Assembly (NCBI GenBank): GCA_018060515.1
Contig: JAGOVY010000008.1
Coordinates: 1-32,298 of the forward strand
Direction of reading: 5' to 3'
DNA: 32,298 nucleotides
Source: Anaerolineaceae bacterium
GTDB taxonomy: Bacteria > Chloroflexota > Anaerolineae > Anaerolineales > Anaerolineaceae
Shown piece by piece: positions 8,739 to 17,181 of the stretch. Both the position numbers and the translations under genes were made by a program. Position 1 is the first letter of the stretch. The number at the start of each line of letters is the position of its first letter. The notes beneath the pieces were generated by a model. The model ran no database searches and was not told where the DNA came from. It saw only the letters and a program-made list of their open reading frames with translations.

Positions 8739-8747
8739 TGCTATAAT
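8739..8747 (+). promoter_or_regulatory. Extended -10 promoter of nfeD
   Basis: TGCTATAAT is an extended -10 with a weak -35. It is followed by GATAGGAG as ribosome site and the ATG at 8769. The promoter lies within a longer open frame that begins at 8724, which rules out that upstream start. Confidence 0.7.
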
Positions 8748-8768
8748 CCTGATAGGAGTAAATTTTCG

Positions 8769-10097
8769 ATGAAAATCCGCCTTATTACGCTGGTTAATCT
8801 TCTGCTGATGATCCTCTTCGCTATTACACAGACACCTGCCCCGGTTCAGGCACAGGGAGAATTGCCGCAGGTGGTTGTTGTGACGCTGGAAGGGCCGCTA
8901 ACCCCTGTGTGGAGCGGATACCTTGAACGCGGGATAAACAAAGCGCTGGACAATGGAGCAAACCTGGTTGTGGTCGAACTCAATACCCCGGGCGGGAGTG
9001 TTGACTTGATGAATAACCTGGTGCAGCAGATTCTGGCCAGCCCGGTGCCCGTGGCAGTGTATGTTACTCCCCGCGGGGCGATGGCCGCCTCTGCTGGAAC
9101 GCTGCTGGTGCTCTCGGGGCATATCGCCGCCATGGCGCCTGAAACCACCATTGGTGCCGCCAGCCCGGTGGGCATGCAGGGCGAGGACATCGAGTCTACA
9201 CTCGAAACGAAAACAAAAGAGATTCTTAAAGCCAGTGTGCGTTCACTGGCAGCCAGGCGCGGAGAAGCTGCCGTGAGCCTGGCAGAGGCTTCAATTGAAT
9301 CAGCCAAAGCTGCAAATTCAACCGAAGCCCTTGAAGTAAAATTGATTGATTTCATTGCTTACGACATAGAAGATTTGTTGAAACAGATTGATGGCAGCAC
9401 CGTCACCATGAATGGCAACGAGGTTGTGATTCGTTCAGCCGGCGCTGTATTGGTGCCGGTAAACACCAGCTTTATCGAAGATGCGCTTGGGCTGCTTACC
9501 AACCCGAATATCGTTTTTCTACTGCTCACCATCGGAGTGCAGGCGATTCTCATTGAAATTTCAAGCCCGGGTGGTTGGATTGCGGGCTTCTTGGGTACGG
9601 TGATGGTGCTTCTGGCGGTTTATGGGATGGGGGTATTACCGGTGAACTGGTTTGGGGCGATCTTCCTGGTGATTGCCATTGTGCTGTTTATTATGGATAT
9701 TAAGGCCCCTACGCATGGCGCTTTAACGGCCGCAGGGGTTGGCACCTTTATTGCGGGGTCGCTGATTCTGTTTAATTCTGTGTCTATGCCGGGCTTCCCG
9801 AAGGTTTCGGTTTGGCTGGTGGTGAGCATGGGCATCTTCCTTGGACTGACCTTCTTTGCCGTTGTGATGATTGCCATGCGCGCGATGAAAAAGCCTATCG
9901 CCACCGGACGAGAATCTCTTGTGGGGCAAGAGGGCTATGCAGTAACACGCATCGCACCCAACGGCATCGCACATGTGGCGGGTGAGCAATGGAGCGTGCA
10001 TCTGGCGGATGGCGAGAAAACCCTGCCCAAAGGTGAAAAAATTATCGTAGAAAAAGTTGAGGGTGTGCGGCTGGTGGTGCGTCGCTTGCGAGATTAG
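8769..10097 (+). CDS. nfeD: Long-form NfeD membrane serine protease
   Basis: 442 residues from the ATG at 8769, which follows AGGAG; an in-frame ATG 45 bases earlier lies before the promoter and is rejected. A signal peptide (about 1-28, ending VQAQG) leads into a ClpP-like Ser-Lys protease domain. VVVELNTPGGSVDLM and the nucleophile segment PRGAMAASAGTLL (Ser109) are clear, and ETTIGAASPVG follows. The Lys partner probably lies in the 145-185 region. Four or five membrane helices (about 235-375) precede a C-terminal OB-fold-like domain (SLVGQEGYAVTRI to the end). In the family, long NfeD cleaves membrane proteins such as stomatin-like partners and is usually next to one. Here no SPFH/slipin gene adjoins it; it is divergent from dnaK with a 152-bp intergenic gap. 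Confidence 0.92.
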   Translation: MKIRLITLVNLLLMILFAITQTPAPVQAQGELPQVVVVTLEGPLTPVWSGYLERGINKALDNGANLVVVELNTPGGSVDLMNNLVQQILASPVPVAVYVTPRGAMAASAGTLLVLSGHIAAMAPETTIGAASPVGMQGEDIESTLETKTKEILKASVRSLAARRGEAAVSLAEASIESAKAANSTEALEVKLIDFIAYDIEDLLKQIDGSTVTMNGNEVVIRSAGAVLVPVNTSFIEDALGLLTNPNIVFLLLTIGVQAILIEISSPGGWIAGFLGTVMVLLAVYGMGVLPVNWFGAIFLVIAIVLFIMDIKAPTHGALTAAGVGTFIAGSLILFNSVSMPGFPKVSVWLVVSMGIFLGLTFFAVVMIAMRAMKKPIATGRESLVGQEGYAVTRIAPNGIAHVAGEQWSVHLADGEKTLPKGEKIIVEKVEGVRLVVRRLRD

Positions 10098-10325
10098 CTT
10101 TACCCAGTCAACCGGGCATCCAAAATTTAATTAAAACAGCGTTGACGATAGAGTTTACTCGGTGGGCTGATTCGAGCAGTAAAATTAGTTCAACCATGGA
10201 TGGGTTATCTCTTCTACGTGCGTCTTTCGCTTCAAGGCAATTTTTTGTTGAGGAGCCACAAGGCTACGACAAGGATTATTCAGATTTCTCTTCAACGAAA
10301 GTAAATGCACCATAAGCTGGCAGGT

Positions 10326-11513
10326 TCATCGAACAGGCGACTTTTTTAGAGTTCTGCTAAGTGTGAGAAGCAGAATAAACAAAACAACGATGCAGGCGCA
10401 GATGAAAAGTGCGAAAAGCATCGGCGAGACGGTTTCAAGCATGATGCCTGCCGCCCATGGCAAGACAAGCCCGCCCATACTGCCCATGGCGGCCAGTAGA
10501 CCGACAGACTTCCCCTGATCTTCGGGGAACTCCAGCATCGTCACCGCCACTGAAGTTGGGTAGATTGTGCCAAATGAGAAGCCGGTCAAGATGATAAAGA
10601 GGATGGTTGGCAGAACCGTGCCCAGGCTGAAGAATATCCCAAACGAGCCCACCAGGCTGAGGCTGAGCATAATGGTTAACAGTCGGGTATGGCTGATTCG
10701 CCGGCTGACGGCTGCAACTGCCAGACGGCCGATGGTTAATGCTCCCCAATACGCAGAGGTGACGAGGGCACCGTTCTGTTCCGCCATCTGTGTGCTAATC
10801 GCCAGGAAGCGGGTGGTCCAACTACCTAAACCGACTTCCACACCGACGTAGAGCAAAATCAGCCCGCTGAGCAGCCACAACACCGGAGAACGGAAAACCT
10901 GCTTACCCGCTTGGATCTCATCTGCGGCCGTTTTCAGCGGGGCTGGCGTCTGGCGTGGAGCCGATCGAAATAAAACCATGACCGCTGCCAATATCAAGAA
11001 GATGCCTGAGGCAACCCAATGTACGAGCATCCCCGAACCGGTAACAACAATTGATAAACTGACCAGCGCCGGACCGAAGAATGAGCCCAGCCCGAAGAAG
11101 AAATGCAACAGATTCAGCATGAAAGCGGTGTTCTTTGGATAAGCTGCTGAAACCAGCAGGTTGGCGCTGAGGTCGATACCGCCCTGTCCCAGACCGGTAA
11201 ACAGCACCAGCGCCAACATCAATGGGAATGAACGGGCATTGATAAACAACGGCAACCCAAAGCCTGCCAGCAGCAGTGAAACCAACACGATGATGTGCAG
11301 CCCCAGTTTATCCATGAGTGGGCCGGCGATAAGCTGTGCGGCGAGAGAGCCCATAAACAGGAAGGTAATCACGCTGCCGATCAATACCAGGCTGGTGGAG
11401 GTGTTTTCAGCCAGCTCGCCAAGAACCGGCCCAATGGCTGCATTGAACATGCCGAACGCCAGGTACATGAGGCAACTGATGATGAGAATTGTGCGAGGTT
11501 TTGAATTCAGCAT
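10326..11513 (-). CDS. MFS transporter
   Basis: About 395 residues with twelve predicted hydrophobic segments. A motif-A-like loop between helices 2 and 3 reads GPLMDKLGLHIIV, lacking the usual second Arg-rich half. The start at 11513 (MLNSKPRTIL) is chosen because AAAGGA lies 6 bases upstream; an earlier in-frame codon at 11549 would overlap the preceding gene. It begins 10 bases after the TauE/SafE stop, so the two genes are probably cotranscribed. Substrate is unknown; drug efflux or sugar/organic-acid export are equally possible. Pairing with a sulfite/sulfonate-type permease hints at sulfur compounds, but only by association. Confidence 0.85.
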   Translation of the reverse strand: MLNSKPRTILIISCLMYLAFGMFNAAIGPVLGELAENTSTSLVLIGSVITFLFMGSLAAQLIAGPLMDKLGLHIIVLVSLLLAGFGLPLFINARSFPLMLALVLFTGLGQGGIDLSANLLVSAAYPKNTAFMLNLLHFFFGLGSFFGPALVSLSIVVTGSGMLVHWVASGIFLILAAVMVLFRSAPRQTPAPLKTAADEIQAGKQVFRSPVLWLLSGLILLYVGVEVGLGSWTTRFLAISTQMAEQNGALVTSAYWGALTIGRLAVAAVSRRISHTRLLTIMLSLSLVGSFGIFFSLGTVLPTILFIILTGFSFGTIYPTSVAVTMLEFPEDQGKSVGLLAAMGSMGGLVLPWAAGIMLETVSPMLFALFICACIVVLFILLLTLSRTLKKSPVR

Positions 11514-11523
11514 ACAGATTCCT

Positions 11524-12303
11524 TTAAGTGGAGAAATAATACTGGACAAAAAAGATTAAAGCCACAATCAGCCCAATGGAGACAACCGTCCAACGCAGCA
11601 CGGCGGAATTTACCCAGCCAGCCAGCTTCCCGCCGGCCAATCCGCCAAGGAGAGCGCTGGCAGCCGTCACTGCGGCAACGCCCCACATCACCCTGCCCGA
11701 GAAAAGGAAGAGCGCGGCTGCCATTGTATTGGCAGCGAAGGCGATGAATTGCTTTAAGGCATTCAGGCGGGTGAGCGAATCATCAATGGTTAATGCCAAA
11801 ATGGCAAGGATGATGACACTGAGCCCCGCGCCGAAATAACCGCCATAGATGGTTGCCAGATAAATGAGCGGGGTGATGAGGATTAAGCGCGGCTCGGATC
11901 TCTTAGACGCAGTCTCAGCTCTCGCAAGCCGCAAGCGAAGTGGTTCAGACAGAGCCAGCAAGATGACTGCAAAAAGAATAAGAAAAGGAACTAGCCTTAT
12001 AAAGAATTTTTCATCGCTGAGAAAAAGCAGCAACCCGCCGGTAAGCCCACCCAAGGCAGCAGCGGGGATAAACGCAGCCAGGCGATTACGCTGACCCATC
12101 ACATCGGGGAGCTGAGCTATGGCAGCACCGAAATAGCCCGGGAAGAGGGAGACGGTGCTGGTGATATTGGCGATAACCGGAGGGATGCCGATTGCGGTGA
12201 GGATGGGAAAAGTAATCAGCGTTCCGCCGCCTGCCAGTGCATTAACTGCACCGGCAGCGAAACCACCGAGCGCGATGAAGAGATATTGGATGGGTTGTAA
12301 CAC
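11524..12303 (-). CDS. TauE/SafE (TSUP) family permease
   Basis: 259 residues, typical for this family, with about eight hydrophobic segments. The first repeat starts GGFAAGAVNALAGGGTLITF and the second has IYGGYFGAGLSVIILAILAL, the paired NALAGGG and GGYFGAG signatures. Members move sulfite, sulfoacetate, taurine or other organosulfur anions across the membrane, though many are uncharacterised. The start is GTG at 12303: no in-frame ATG precedes it, a stop lies three codons upstream, and a TAAAAT -10 sits six bases before it. It heads an apparent two-gene unit with the MFS gene. Confidence 0.9.
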   Translation of the reverse strand: MLQPIQYLFIALGGFAAGAVNALAGGGTLITFPILTAIGIPPVIANITSTVSLFPGYFGAAIAQLPDVMGQRNRLAAFIPAAALGGLTGGLLLFLSDEKFFIRLVPFLILFAVILLALSEPLRLRLARAETASKRSEPRLILITPLIYLATIYGGYFGAGLSVIILAILALTIDDSLTRLNALKQFIAFAANTMAAALFLFSGRVMWGVAAVTAASALLGGLAGGKLAGWVNSAVLRWTVVSIGLIVALIFFVQYYFST

Positions 12304-12309
12304 GAATTC

Positions 12310-12315
12310 ATTTTA
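12310..12315 (-). promoter_or_regulatory. -10 element of the TauE/SafE unit (leaderless)
   Basis: TAAAAT on the minus strand ends exactly 6 bases before the GTG start codon, the same spacing seen for the C39 and HAD genes. No Shine-Dalgarno fits in the gap. The -35 match is weak. Confidence 0.45.
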
Positions 12316-12390
12316 GTCGATTTCCCGGTTTAAAAACCTGTCTGGAGTGTGGTTAGGGCTATCCTTATTGAAGCGTTAACGGTGCCAGGT

Positions 12391-12421
12391 AAAAACCAGC
12401 CGGCGCTGTTTGACGCCGGCT
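12391..12421 (-). terminator. Intrinsic terminator after the aldo/keto reductase gene
   Basis: On the minus strand AGCCGGCG and CGCCGGCT form an 8-bp G+C-rich stem with an 8-base loop, followed by GGTTTTT. It lies 27 bases past the reductase stop. Confidence 0.85.
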
Positions 12422-12448
12422 GTTCAGGCTGGAGAGGTGGTGATCAAA

Positions 12449-13432
12449 TCAATCGTTCAGGTCTTTCTTCCAGGTGCCCACAATTTTCTCAATTTCTGTC
12501 ATCACATCAGGAGTCAATTTACTGGCTGCTTCCAGCGCTTTCATGTTGTCGTGCACTTGTTCCACGCGGCTGGCGCCGGTGATGGCACTGCTGACGTTGG
12601 GGTTCTTGAGCACCCAGTTTAGCGCCAGGTGCGGCAACGAGATGCCGATTTCACCTGCCAGGCTGCCGAGCGCCCGTACCTTGGCTAAAGCTTCGCTGTC
12701 AGTAAATTTCTTGCGCAGCCATTCGTAGCCTTGCAGAGCTCCGCGTGAATCAGCAGGGATGCCGTTGAGATATTTGGTGGTGAGCAGCCCCGCGCCGAGC
12801 GGACTGAATACCGTTGCGCCGTAACCATAATCTCTGAAAAGCCGGTCATACTCTTTTTCCATGCGCTCGCGCCAGAAGAGGTTGTATTGCGGTTGTTCAA
12901 CAACTGGTTTGTGCAGGTGGTGCTTTTCTGCAATCTCAATTGCAGCCACAATATCCGCCGCCGGCCATTCAGAAGTTCCCCAGTAGAGTGCCTTGCCCCA
13001 TTCGATTATGTTGTGCATCGCCCATACGGTCTCTTCGATAGGCGTGGTCTTATCAGCCCGATGGCAATAGATCAAATCAACATAATCCAAGTCAAAACGC
13101 TGCAGCGAGCCATTGATGGCTTCGATCAGGCGTTTACGGTTGAGTGTGTTTTGCTCGTTTACGCCTTCATTGATACCGAAATAAATTTTGGTGGAAACGA
13201 GGTAGCTGCTCCGCCGCCAGCCAAGTTTCTTCAAGGCTGCGCCCATCACTTCTTCTGATTTTCCACCTGAATACACCTCGGCATTGTCGAAAAAGTTTAC
13301 ACCCGCAGCATATGCAGCGTTCATACAGTCGATGGCAGCGTCGACATCCACTTGCAGGTGGAAAGTAACCCAAGAGCCAAGTGAAAGCGCACTCACCTGT
13401 AAGCCTGTCTTGCCTAAGAATCGATATTCCAT
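12449..13432 (-). CDS. Aldo/keto reductase (Kv-beta-like)
   Basis: 327 residues, a complete AKR TIM barrel. The catalytic tetrad is visible: Asp49 and Tyr54 in [15 protein letters not shown], Lys82 in VSTKIYFG, and His124 in DLIYCHRAD. The opening [20 protein letters not shown] and the segment [17 protein letters not shown] resemble the voltage-gated potassium-channel beta-subunit/YghZ group, and [20 protein letters not shown] is the NADPH-binding end. It should reduce aldehydes or ketones with NADPH in the cytosol. GGAGG lies 7 bases before ATG. The HAD gene lies upstream on the same strand with a 98-bp gap, and a strong terminator follows. Confidence 0.95.
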   Translation of the reverse strand: MEYRFLGKTGLQVSALSLGSWVTFHLQVDVDAAIDCMNAAYAAGVNFFDNAEVYSGGKSEEVMGAALKKLGWRRSSYLVSTKIYFGINEGVNEQNTLNRKRLIEAINGSLQRFDLDYVDLIYCHRADKTTPIEETVWAMHNIIEWGKALYWGTSEWPAADIVAAIEIAEKHHLHKPVVEQPQYNLFWRERMEKEYDRLFRDYGYGATVFSPLGAGLLTTKYLNGIPADSRGALQGYEWLRKKFTDSEALAKVRALGSLAGEIGISLPHLALNWVLKNPNVSSAITGASRVEQVHDNMKALEAASKLTPDVMTEIEKIVGTWKKDLND

Positions 13433-13530
13433 CGTAAAACCTCCGTGTTTCTTTAGTTATGCAAAAAGTTTAACAAAAGTTGTTTGAAAACGCTCCCCAT
13501 GCCACATATCGAACGGTCATTGACCCATAA

Positions 13531-14166
13531 TTAACGAAACACCACTTTAAGAATCTCATCAACTGAAGTTAATAAGTAGTTTGGCTCATGGAGCAGCAGA
13601 GAATCACGGGTGTTGTACCCCCAATCGACTGCGGCGCATGGTATGCCAGATTTTTTAGCAGCCTCAATGTCGCGCGTCTCGTCGCCCAGGCTGAGGGCAT
13701 CTGCGGGTTGCAGGTCAGCCAGGCGCAGTACACGCTTCAATTTGGCTGACTTTGAAAAGAGTTTTGCCTCACATTCAAAAAATGAAACCAACTGCGAGAG
13801 TTCGTCTCCGAGCACGGCGATCACGTTGCGCAATTGATTGGATGTAACCACTGCCATTGCGATATTCTTGTCTGCAAGTGTACGGATTACAGTTTCTATC
13901 CCGGGAAAGAGTTTGATTGTGCCGATGTTCTCATAAAGCAGCTGCTGAAAATCACGGCCCATGCGGAGAATTTTCCACATTGAGACCTGATATTTTTCCA
14001 TGATCTGCTTGATGGTGTAGCCACGCATTTGCTCGATCATTTTCTCATCCGGGAATGGGGTGTTGTGGCGCCGGGTAAGATCGGCGGCAACACTAAGCAT
14101 AAACGGGCGGGTATCTGCCAAGGTGCCGTCAAAATCGAAAATGACCAATTTTGTTGTGGATGCCAT
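13531..14166 (-). CDS. HAD-superfamily phosphatase, phosphoglycolate-phosphatase-like
   Basis: 211 residues with all four HAD motifs: I, FDFDGTLADT with nucleophile Asp11 and Asp13; II, AVVTSN; III, the Lys of SKSAKLKRVL; IV, SLGDETRDIEAA. A helical cap (about 18-85) fits subfamily I. It should hydrolyse a small phosphate ester such as 2-phosphoglycolate, though other sugar phosphates are possible. IPCAAVDWGYNT near the end resembles the Gph segment VxWGY. Translation starts at the ATG at 14166, six bases after a TATAAT with no room for a ribosome site. Divergent from the ABC exporter gene. Confidence 0.9.
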   Translation of the reverse strand: MASTTKLVIFDFDGTLADTRPFMLSVAADLTRRHNTPFPDEKMIEQMRGYTIKQIMEKYQVSMWKILRMGRDFQQLLYENIGTIKLFPGIETVIRTLADKNIAMAVVTSNQLRNVIAVLGDELSQLVSFFECEAKLFSKSAKLKRVLRLADLQPADALSLGDETRDIEAAKKSGIPCAAVDWGYNTRDSLLLHEPNYLLTSVDEILKVVFR

Positions 14167-14172
14167 GTGTCA

Positions 14173-14178
14173 ATTATA
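14173..14178 (-). promoter_or_regulatory. -10 element of the HAD gene (leaderless)
   Basis: A perfect TATAAT on the minus strand ends 6 bases before the ATG. TCAACA lies 18 bases further upstream as a possible -35. The transcript should begin at or beside the start codon. Confidence 0.6.
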
Positions 14179-14259
14179 CCGATGGATGGTGAACAGTGTT
14201 GATGGTAATTAAATAAAGTAAGGTTGTGCCAATTAAATGTTACAAGTGGCGCGTTCTCC

Positions 14260-14288
14260 TTGACCGATCCAAGTAATTATCCTACCAT
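14260..14288 (+). promoter_or_regulatory. Promoter of the ABC exporter gene
   Basis: TTGACC (14260-14265) and TACCAT (14283-14288) are 17 bases apart. The leader to the ATG at 14316 is about 20 nt. Confidence 0.6.
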
Positions 14289-14315
14289 AATAGAAAAACG
14301 AAATTGGAAAATAAG

Positions 14316-16214
14316 ATGCATGGTTTAAGAAGAATTGTGAGTACTGATGGTCGGAAACCAGACTTAACCTGGCCATTGATTCGGCGGGTGGGGGTTTACG
14401 CGCACCCGTACCGGCTGAAATTATTTCTCATTCTGTTCGTGATTACAGCCAGTTCAGGTTTGCATTTATTGAATCCGCTCATCATGCGCGAGATGATCGA
14501 TAACACCATTCCGCAGGGCAATGTTTACCGCCTCGTTCTGTTAGCCTTTGCCTTGCTGTTGGTGGCGCTGCTTAATGGCGCATTGAATGTATTAAACCGC
14601 AGGTTGGGCGCTACTGTCGGCGAAGGGGTAATACACGATTTACGCGTGGCGCTTTATTCTCATTTACAGCGCATGTCTTTACGCTTCTTCACCAACACCA
14701 AGGTGGGCGAATTGATGAGCCGCCTGAACAACGATGTTGTTGGTGCCCAAACGGCGGTAACCAGCACCCTGGTTTCGATAATATCCAACCTCATCCAGAT
14801 GATAACGGTGTTGGCGGTGATGTTAACGCTGGAGTGGCGTTTGACTCTGATCAGCCTGATCAGCGCACCACTCTTCATTTTGGTTGTGCAGCAGTTGAGC
14901 AGGCGTTTACGCGTCATTGTGCGAAAACAGCTCGAAGTAAATGCATCGATGAACGCAATGATGAACGAAACCCTTAATATTGGCGGAGCCCTGCTGGTGA
15001 AAATCTTCGGTCAGCAGAAGCAGGAGGTAGAGCGTTTTAGTCGCCGCGCTGAACAGGTTAAAAATTATGGCATTCAACGGGCGCAAACAGGTTCAATTTT
15101 TATGGCCATCAGTGGGTTGTTGGTGGCGATTGGCACCGCGCTGGTTTACGGGTTGGGCGGGTATTTCGTCATTAGCGGTGTTTTCACCGTGGGGACGGTT
15201 GTGGCTTTCAGCGCTTACCTCGTCAGTCTCTACAGTTCAATCCAGGGGCTCGCGAATGCTCCCGTTGATTTTGCTTCCTCCATGGTTAGCTTTGAACGTG
15301 TGTTTGAAGTTCTCGATCTGCCGGTTGAAATTGATGAAAAACCCGATGCTGTTGAGCTGAAAAATGTAAAGGGAGAAATTGTGTTTGAGGATGTAACCTT
15401 CGCATATCAAGCGGGTGATGAATCCTTCCTCAGCGATGTAGTCCGTTATGGCAGCATGGATAGTGTCTCGACAACTCTTTCAGAGAAACCACCCGAGATT
15501 GATGAGGAGTTCCAATCGCAGGCACGCGGAAATGCGCTTGAGAATGTAAACTTCAGCGTTCATCCTGGGCAGTTGGTGGCGCTGGTCGGCCCAAGTGGCG
15601 CGGGGAAGACCACGCTCACGTATCTGATTCCACGCCTTTTTGATCCTTCAAGCGGACGGATCACCCTTGACGGTTGGGACTTGCGTGATGTCACTCTTGC
15701 TTCATTAACCGAACAAATTGGCATGGTAACTCAAGAAACCTATTTATTCCACGACACCATTCGCACCAATCTGCTCTACTCCAGGCTCGATGCCAGCCAG
15801 AAGGAAATGGAGGAAGCCTGTATTGCTGCTCATATTCATAATTTCATCCGCGATTTGCCTGAAGGGTATGACACCGTGGTTGGCGAGCGGGGATACCGTC
15901 TGAGCGGCGGCGAGAAGCAGCGGCTTTCAATTGCGCGTGTGATTCTGAAGAACCCTCAGATTCTTATTTTGGATGAAGCGACCAGCAGCCTGGACAGCGA
16001 ATCGGAGTCGCTGATTCAAGACGCTTTGAACCGTGTGATGCGCCAGCGCACCAGCATTGTGATCGCTCACCGCCTCAGCACCATTTTGGCGGCTGATTTG
16101 ATACTGGTGGTTGATCGCGGCAGGGTGGTGGAGCAAGGCAGCCATGAAGATCTATTGAAGATGGCAGGGCTTTACGCTAACCTGTACAATACCCAGTTTC
16201 GGAAAAGAACATAG
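14316..16214 (+). CDS. ABC exporter (MsbA/LmrA-type half transporter) with an NBD insertion
   Basis: About 632 residues. Six membrane helices (about 33-305) form the exporter domain, with LYSHLQRMSLRFFTNTKVGE as the typical coupling segment. The ATPase domain has Walker A GPSGAGKTT (about 424-432), Q-loop VTQETYLFHDT, signature LSGGEKQRLSIAR, Walker B ILILDEATSSLDS and switch AHRLST. It should work as a homodimer exporting lipid, peptide or drug. Unusual: about 40 acidic and Ser-rich residues are inserted between the A-loop segment (VTFAYQ) and the strand ALENVNFSVHPGQ before Walker A. The ATG at 14316 is preferred over an in-frame TTG at 14304 because GGAAAA precedes it. It is followed by a bidirectional terminator. 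Confidence 0.95.
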   Translation: MHGLRRIVSTDGRKPDLTWPLIRRVGVYAHPYRLKLFLILFVITASSGLHLLNPLIMREMIDNTIPQGNVYRLVLLAFALLLVALLNGALNVLNRRLGATVGEGVIHDLRVALYSHLQRMSLRFFTNTKVGELMSRLNNDVVGAQTAVTSTLVSIISNLIQMITVLAVMLTLEWRLTLISLISAPLFILVVQQLSRRLRVIVRKQLEVNASMNAMMNETLNIGGALLVKIFGQQKQEVERFSRRAEQVKNYGIQRAQTGSIFMAISGLLVAIGTALVYGLGGYFVISGVFTVGTVVAFSAYLVSLYSSIQGLANAPVDFASSMVSFERVFEVLDLPVEIDEKPDAVELKNVKGEIVFEDVTFAYQAGDESFLSDVVRYGSMDSVSTTLSEKPPEIDEEFQSQARGNALENVNFSVHPGQLVALVGPSGAGKTTLTYLIPRLFDPSSGRITLDGWDLRDVTLASLTEQIGMVTQETYLFHDTIRTNLLYSRLDASQKEMEEACIAAHIHNFIRDLPEGYDTVVGERGYRLSGGEKQRLSIARVILKNPQILILDEATSSLDSESESLIQDALNRVMRQRTSIVIAHRLSTILAADLILVVDRGRVVEQGSHEDLLKMAGLYANLYNTQFRKRT

Positions 16215-16217
16215 TCA

Positions 16218-16254
16218 AAAAAATCTCCGGTGTTTCTAATACCGGAGATTTTTT
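16218..16254. terminator. Bidirectional terminator between convergent genes
   Basis: AAAAAATCTCCGGT (16218-16231) and ACCGGAGATTTTTT (16241-16254) form a 14-bp perfect stem with a 9-base loop and T-runs on both strands. It separates the ABC exporter gene (plus) from the lipoprotein gene (minus). Confidence 0.95.
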
Positions 16255-16273
16255 TATTTAATTCAGGCTGGTA

Positions 16274-17146
16274 TTACGGCTTGAATACCACTGTTTGTGT
16301 ACCGCATGCGCCTTTCAAATCGTCGAGGGTACAAATGGTGATTTCTGCAGTGATCTCACTTCCCTTGGGGTCACTCTTGAAACCGCCGGGGTCACAAGTG
16401 GAAACAGTCATTGAGTCTCCCTTGGCGATTTCCGATTTCACAGCGTAAAGAACACCACCGCTCCACCTTCTGAACGAATTGCTTGAATGCTCATTCAAAG
16501 CACTCGATTTAATTCGAACCGATTGCAGGGTCAACGCGCCGGTATTGGTGATGAGGAAGTTAGCTGCAAGATCGCTTCCTGGCGCGGTCGTGCAGGCAGT
16601 AAGGCCGGTAAACTGTGCGGTAAACACAGCAGTCGGCGGCGGGGTATTGGTGGCGGTAGGCAGCGGTGTGGGCACCGGCGTGAAGACCGGCAGAGTGTTG
16701 CTGTCGCCGTTTAATGAGGCATATTGTCCCCAAATCCAGCAGGCGCCGGTTTCAGATTCAGCGGCACGCACGTAGAAGAAATCATTCCCTGGGTTGCGCG
16801 CAATTACTTCAACCACAGTCCCCGCGGGGATAATCGTGATCGAGGGGAAAGTTGTGGAAGCACCCTTGCGGCAATGGACATTCCCGTTGGTGGTCAGGGT
16901 AACCGGCGCAGTGGTGGGTGCCTGAGTAGGCGGTAAAGTGGCTGTGAATGTAATGGTCGGGGTAAATGTAGCCGTTACCGCTGCGGTCATGGTTTGCCCG
17001 AGTTCCACGGCTGCGGCTGTGAGTGTGCCTGCCACGAGAGTTTGCAGATCTTCTGCCTCAAGTGGGGCAACCTGTGTGGCATTGCCGCTACAGGCAGTAG
17101 CGGTGATTAGGATGCTAATTAAGACGAGCAGGGTAATGCGTTTCAT
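16274..17146 (-). CDS. Secreted lipoprotein with SH3-like and Ig-like domains
   Basis: 290 residues. Signal peptide with Cys19 in ITATACSG, an atypical lipobox. A helical Ala/Thr-rich segment and a long Thr/Pro tract lead to a bacterial SH3-like domain (about 85-155) with NVHCRKGAST, VVEVIARNPGNDFFYVRA and GACWIWGQYAS. The same NCR and CWxW positions occur in the paralogues at 17182 and 19679, suggesting a disulfide. A TP linker (about 155-172) precedes a C-terminal Ig-like domain with LITNTGALTLQSVRIK, homologous in pattern to that of the next gene. It is probably a cell-surface binding protein; the ligand is unknown. It starts 35 bases after the upstream lipoprotein stop and is likely in the same operon. 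No strong ribosome site is visible. Confidence 0.8.
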   Translation of the reverse strand: MKRITLLVLISILITATACSGNATQVAPLEAEDLQTLVAGTLTAAAVELGQTMTAAVTATFTPTITFTATLPPTQAPTTAPVTLTTNGNVHCRKGASTTFPSITIIPAGTVVEVIARNPGNDFFYVRAAESETGACWIWGQYASLNGDSNTLPVFTPVPTPLPTATNTPPPTAVFTAQFTGLTACTTAPGSDLAANFLITNTGALTLQSVRIKSSALNEHSSNSFRRWSGGVLYAVKSEIAKGDSMTVSTCDPGGFKSDPKGSEITAEITICTLDDLKGACGTQTVVFKP

Positions 17147-17181
17147 GTTATTGGGTATCCTTATGGTAAGCGTACTGCTTT

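Noticed and set aside
8724-8768. Upstream ATG extending nfeD by 15 codons
   Set aside because: The -10 of the promoter lies inside this extension, and the ATG at 8769 has its own ribosome site and begins a clean signal peptide.
11514-11549. Earlier start for the MFS gene
   Set aside because: It would overlap the TauE/SafE stop, and the later ATG has a ribosome site at normal spacing.
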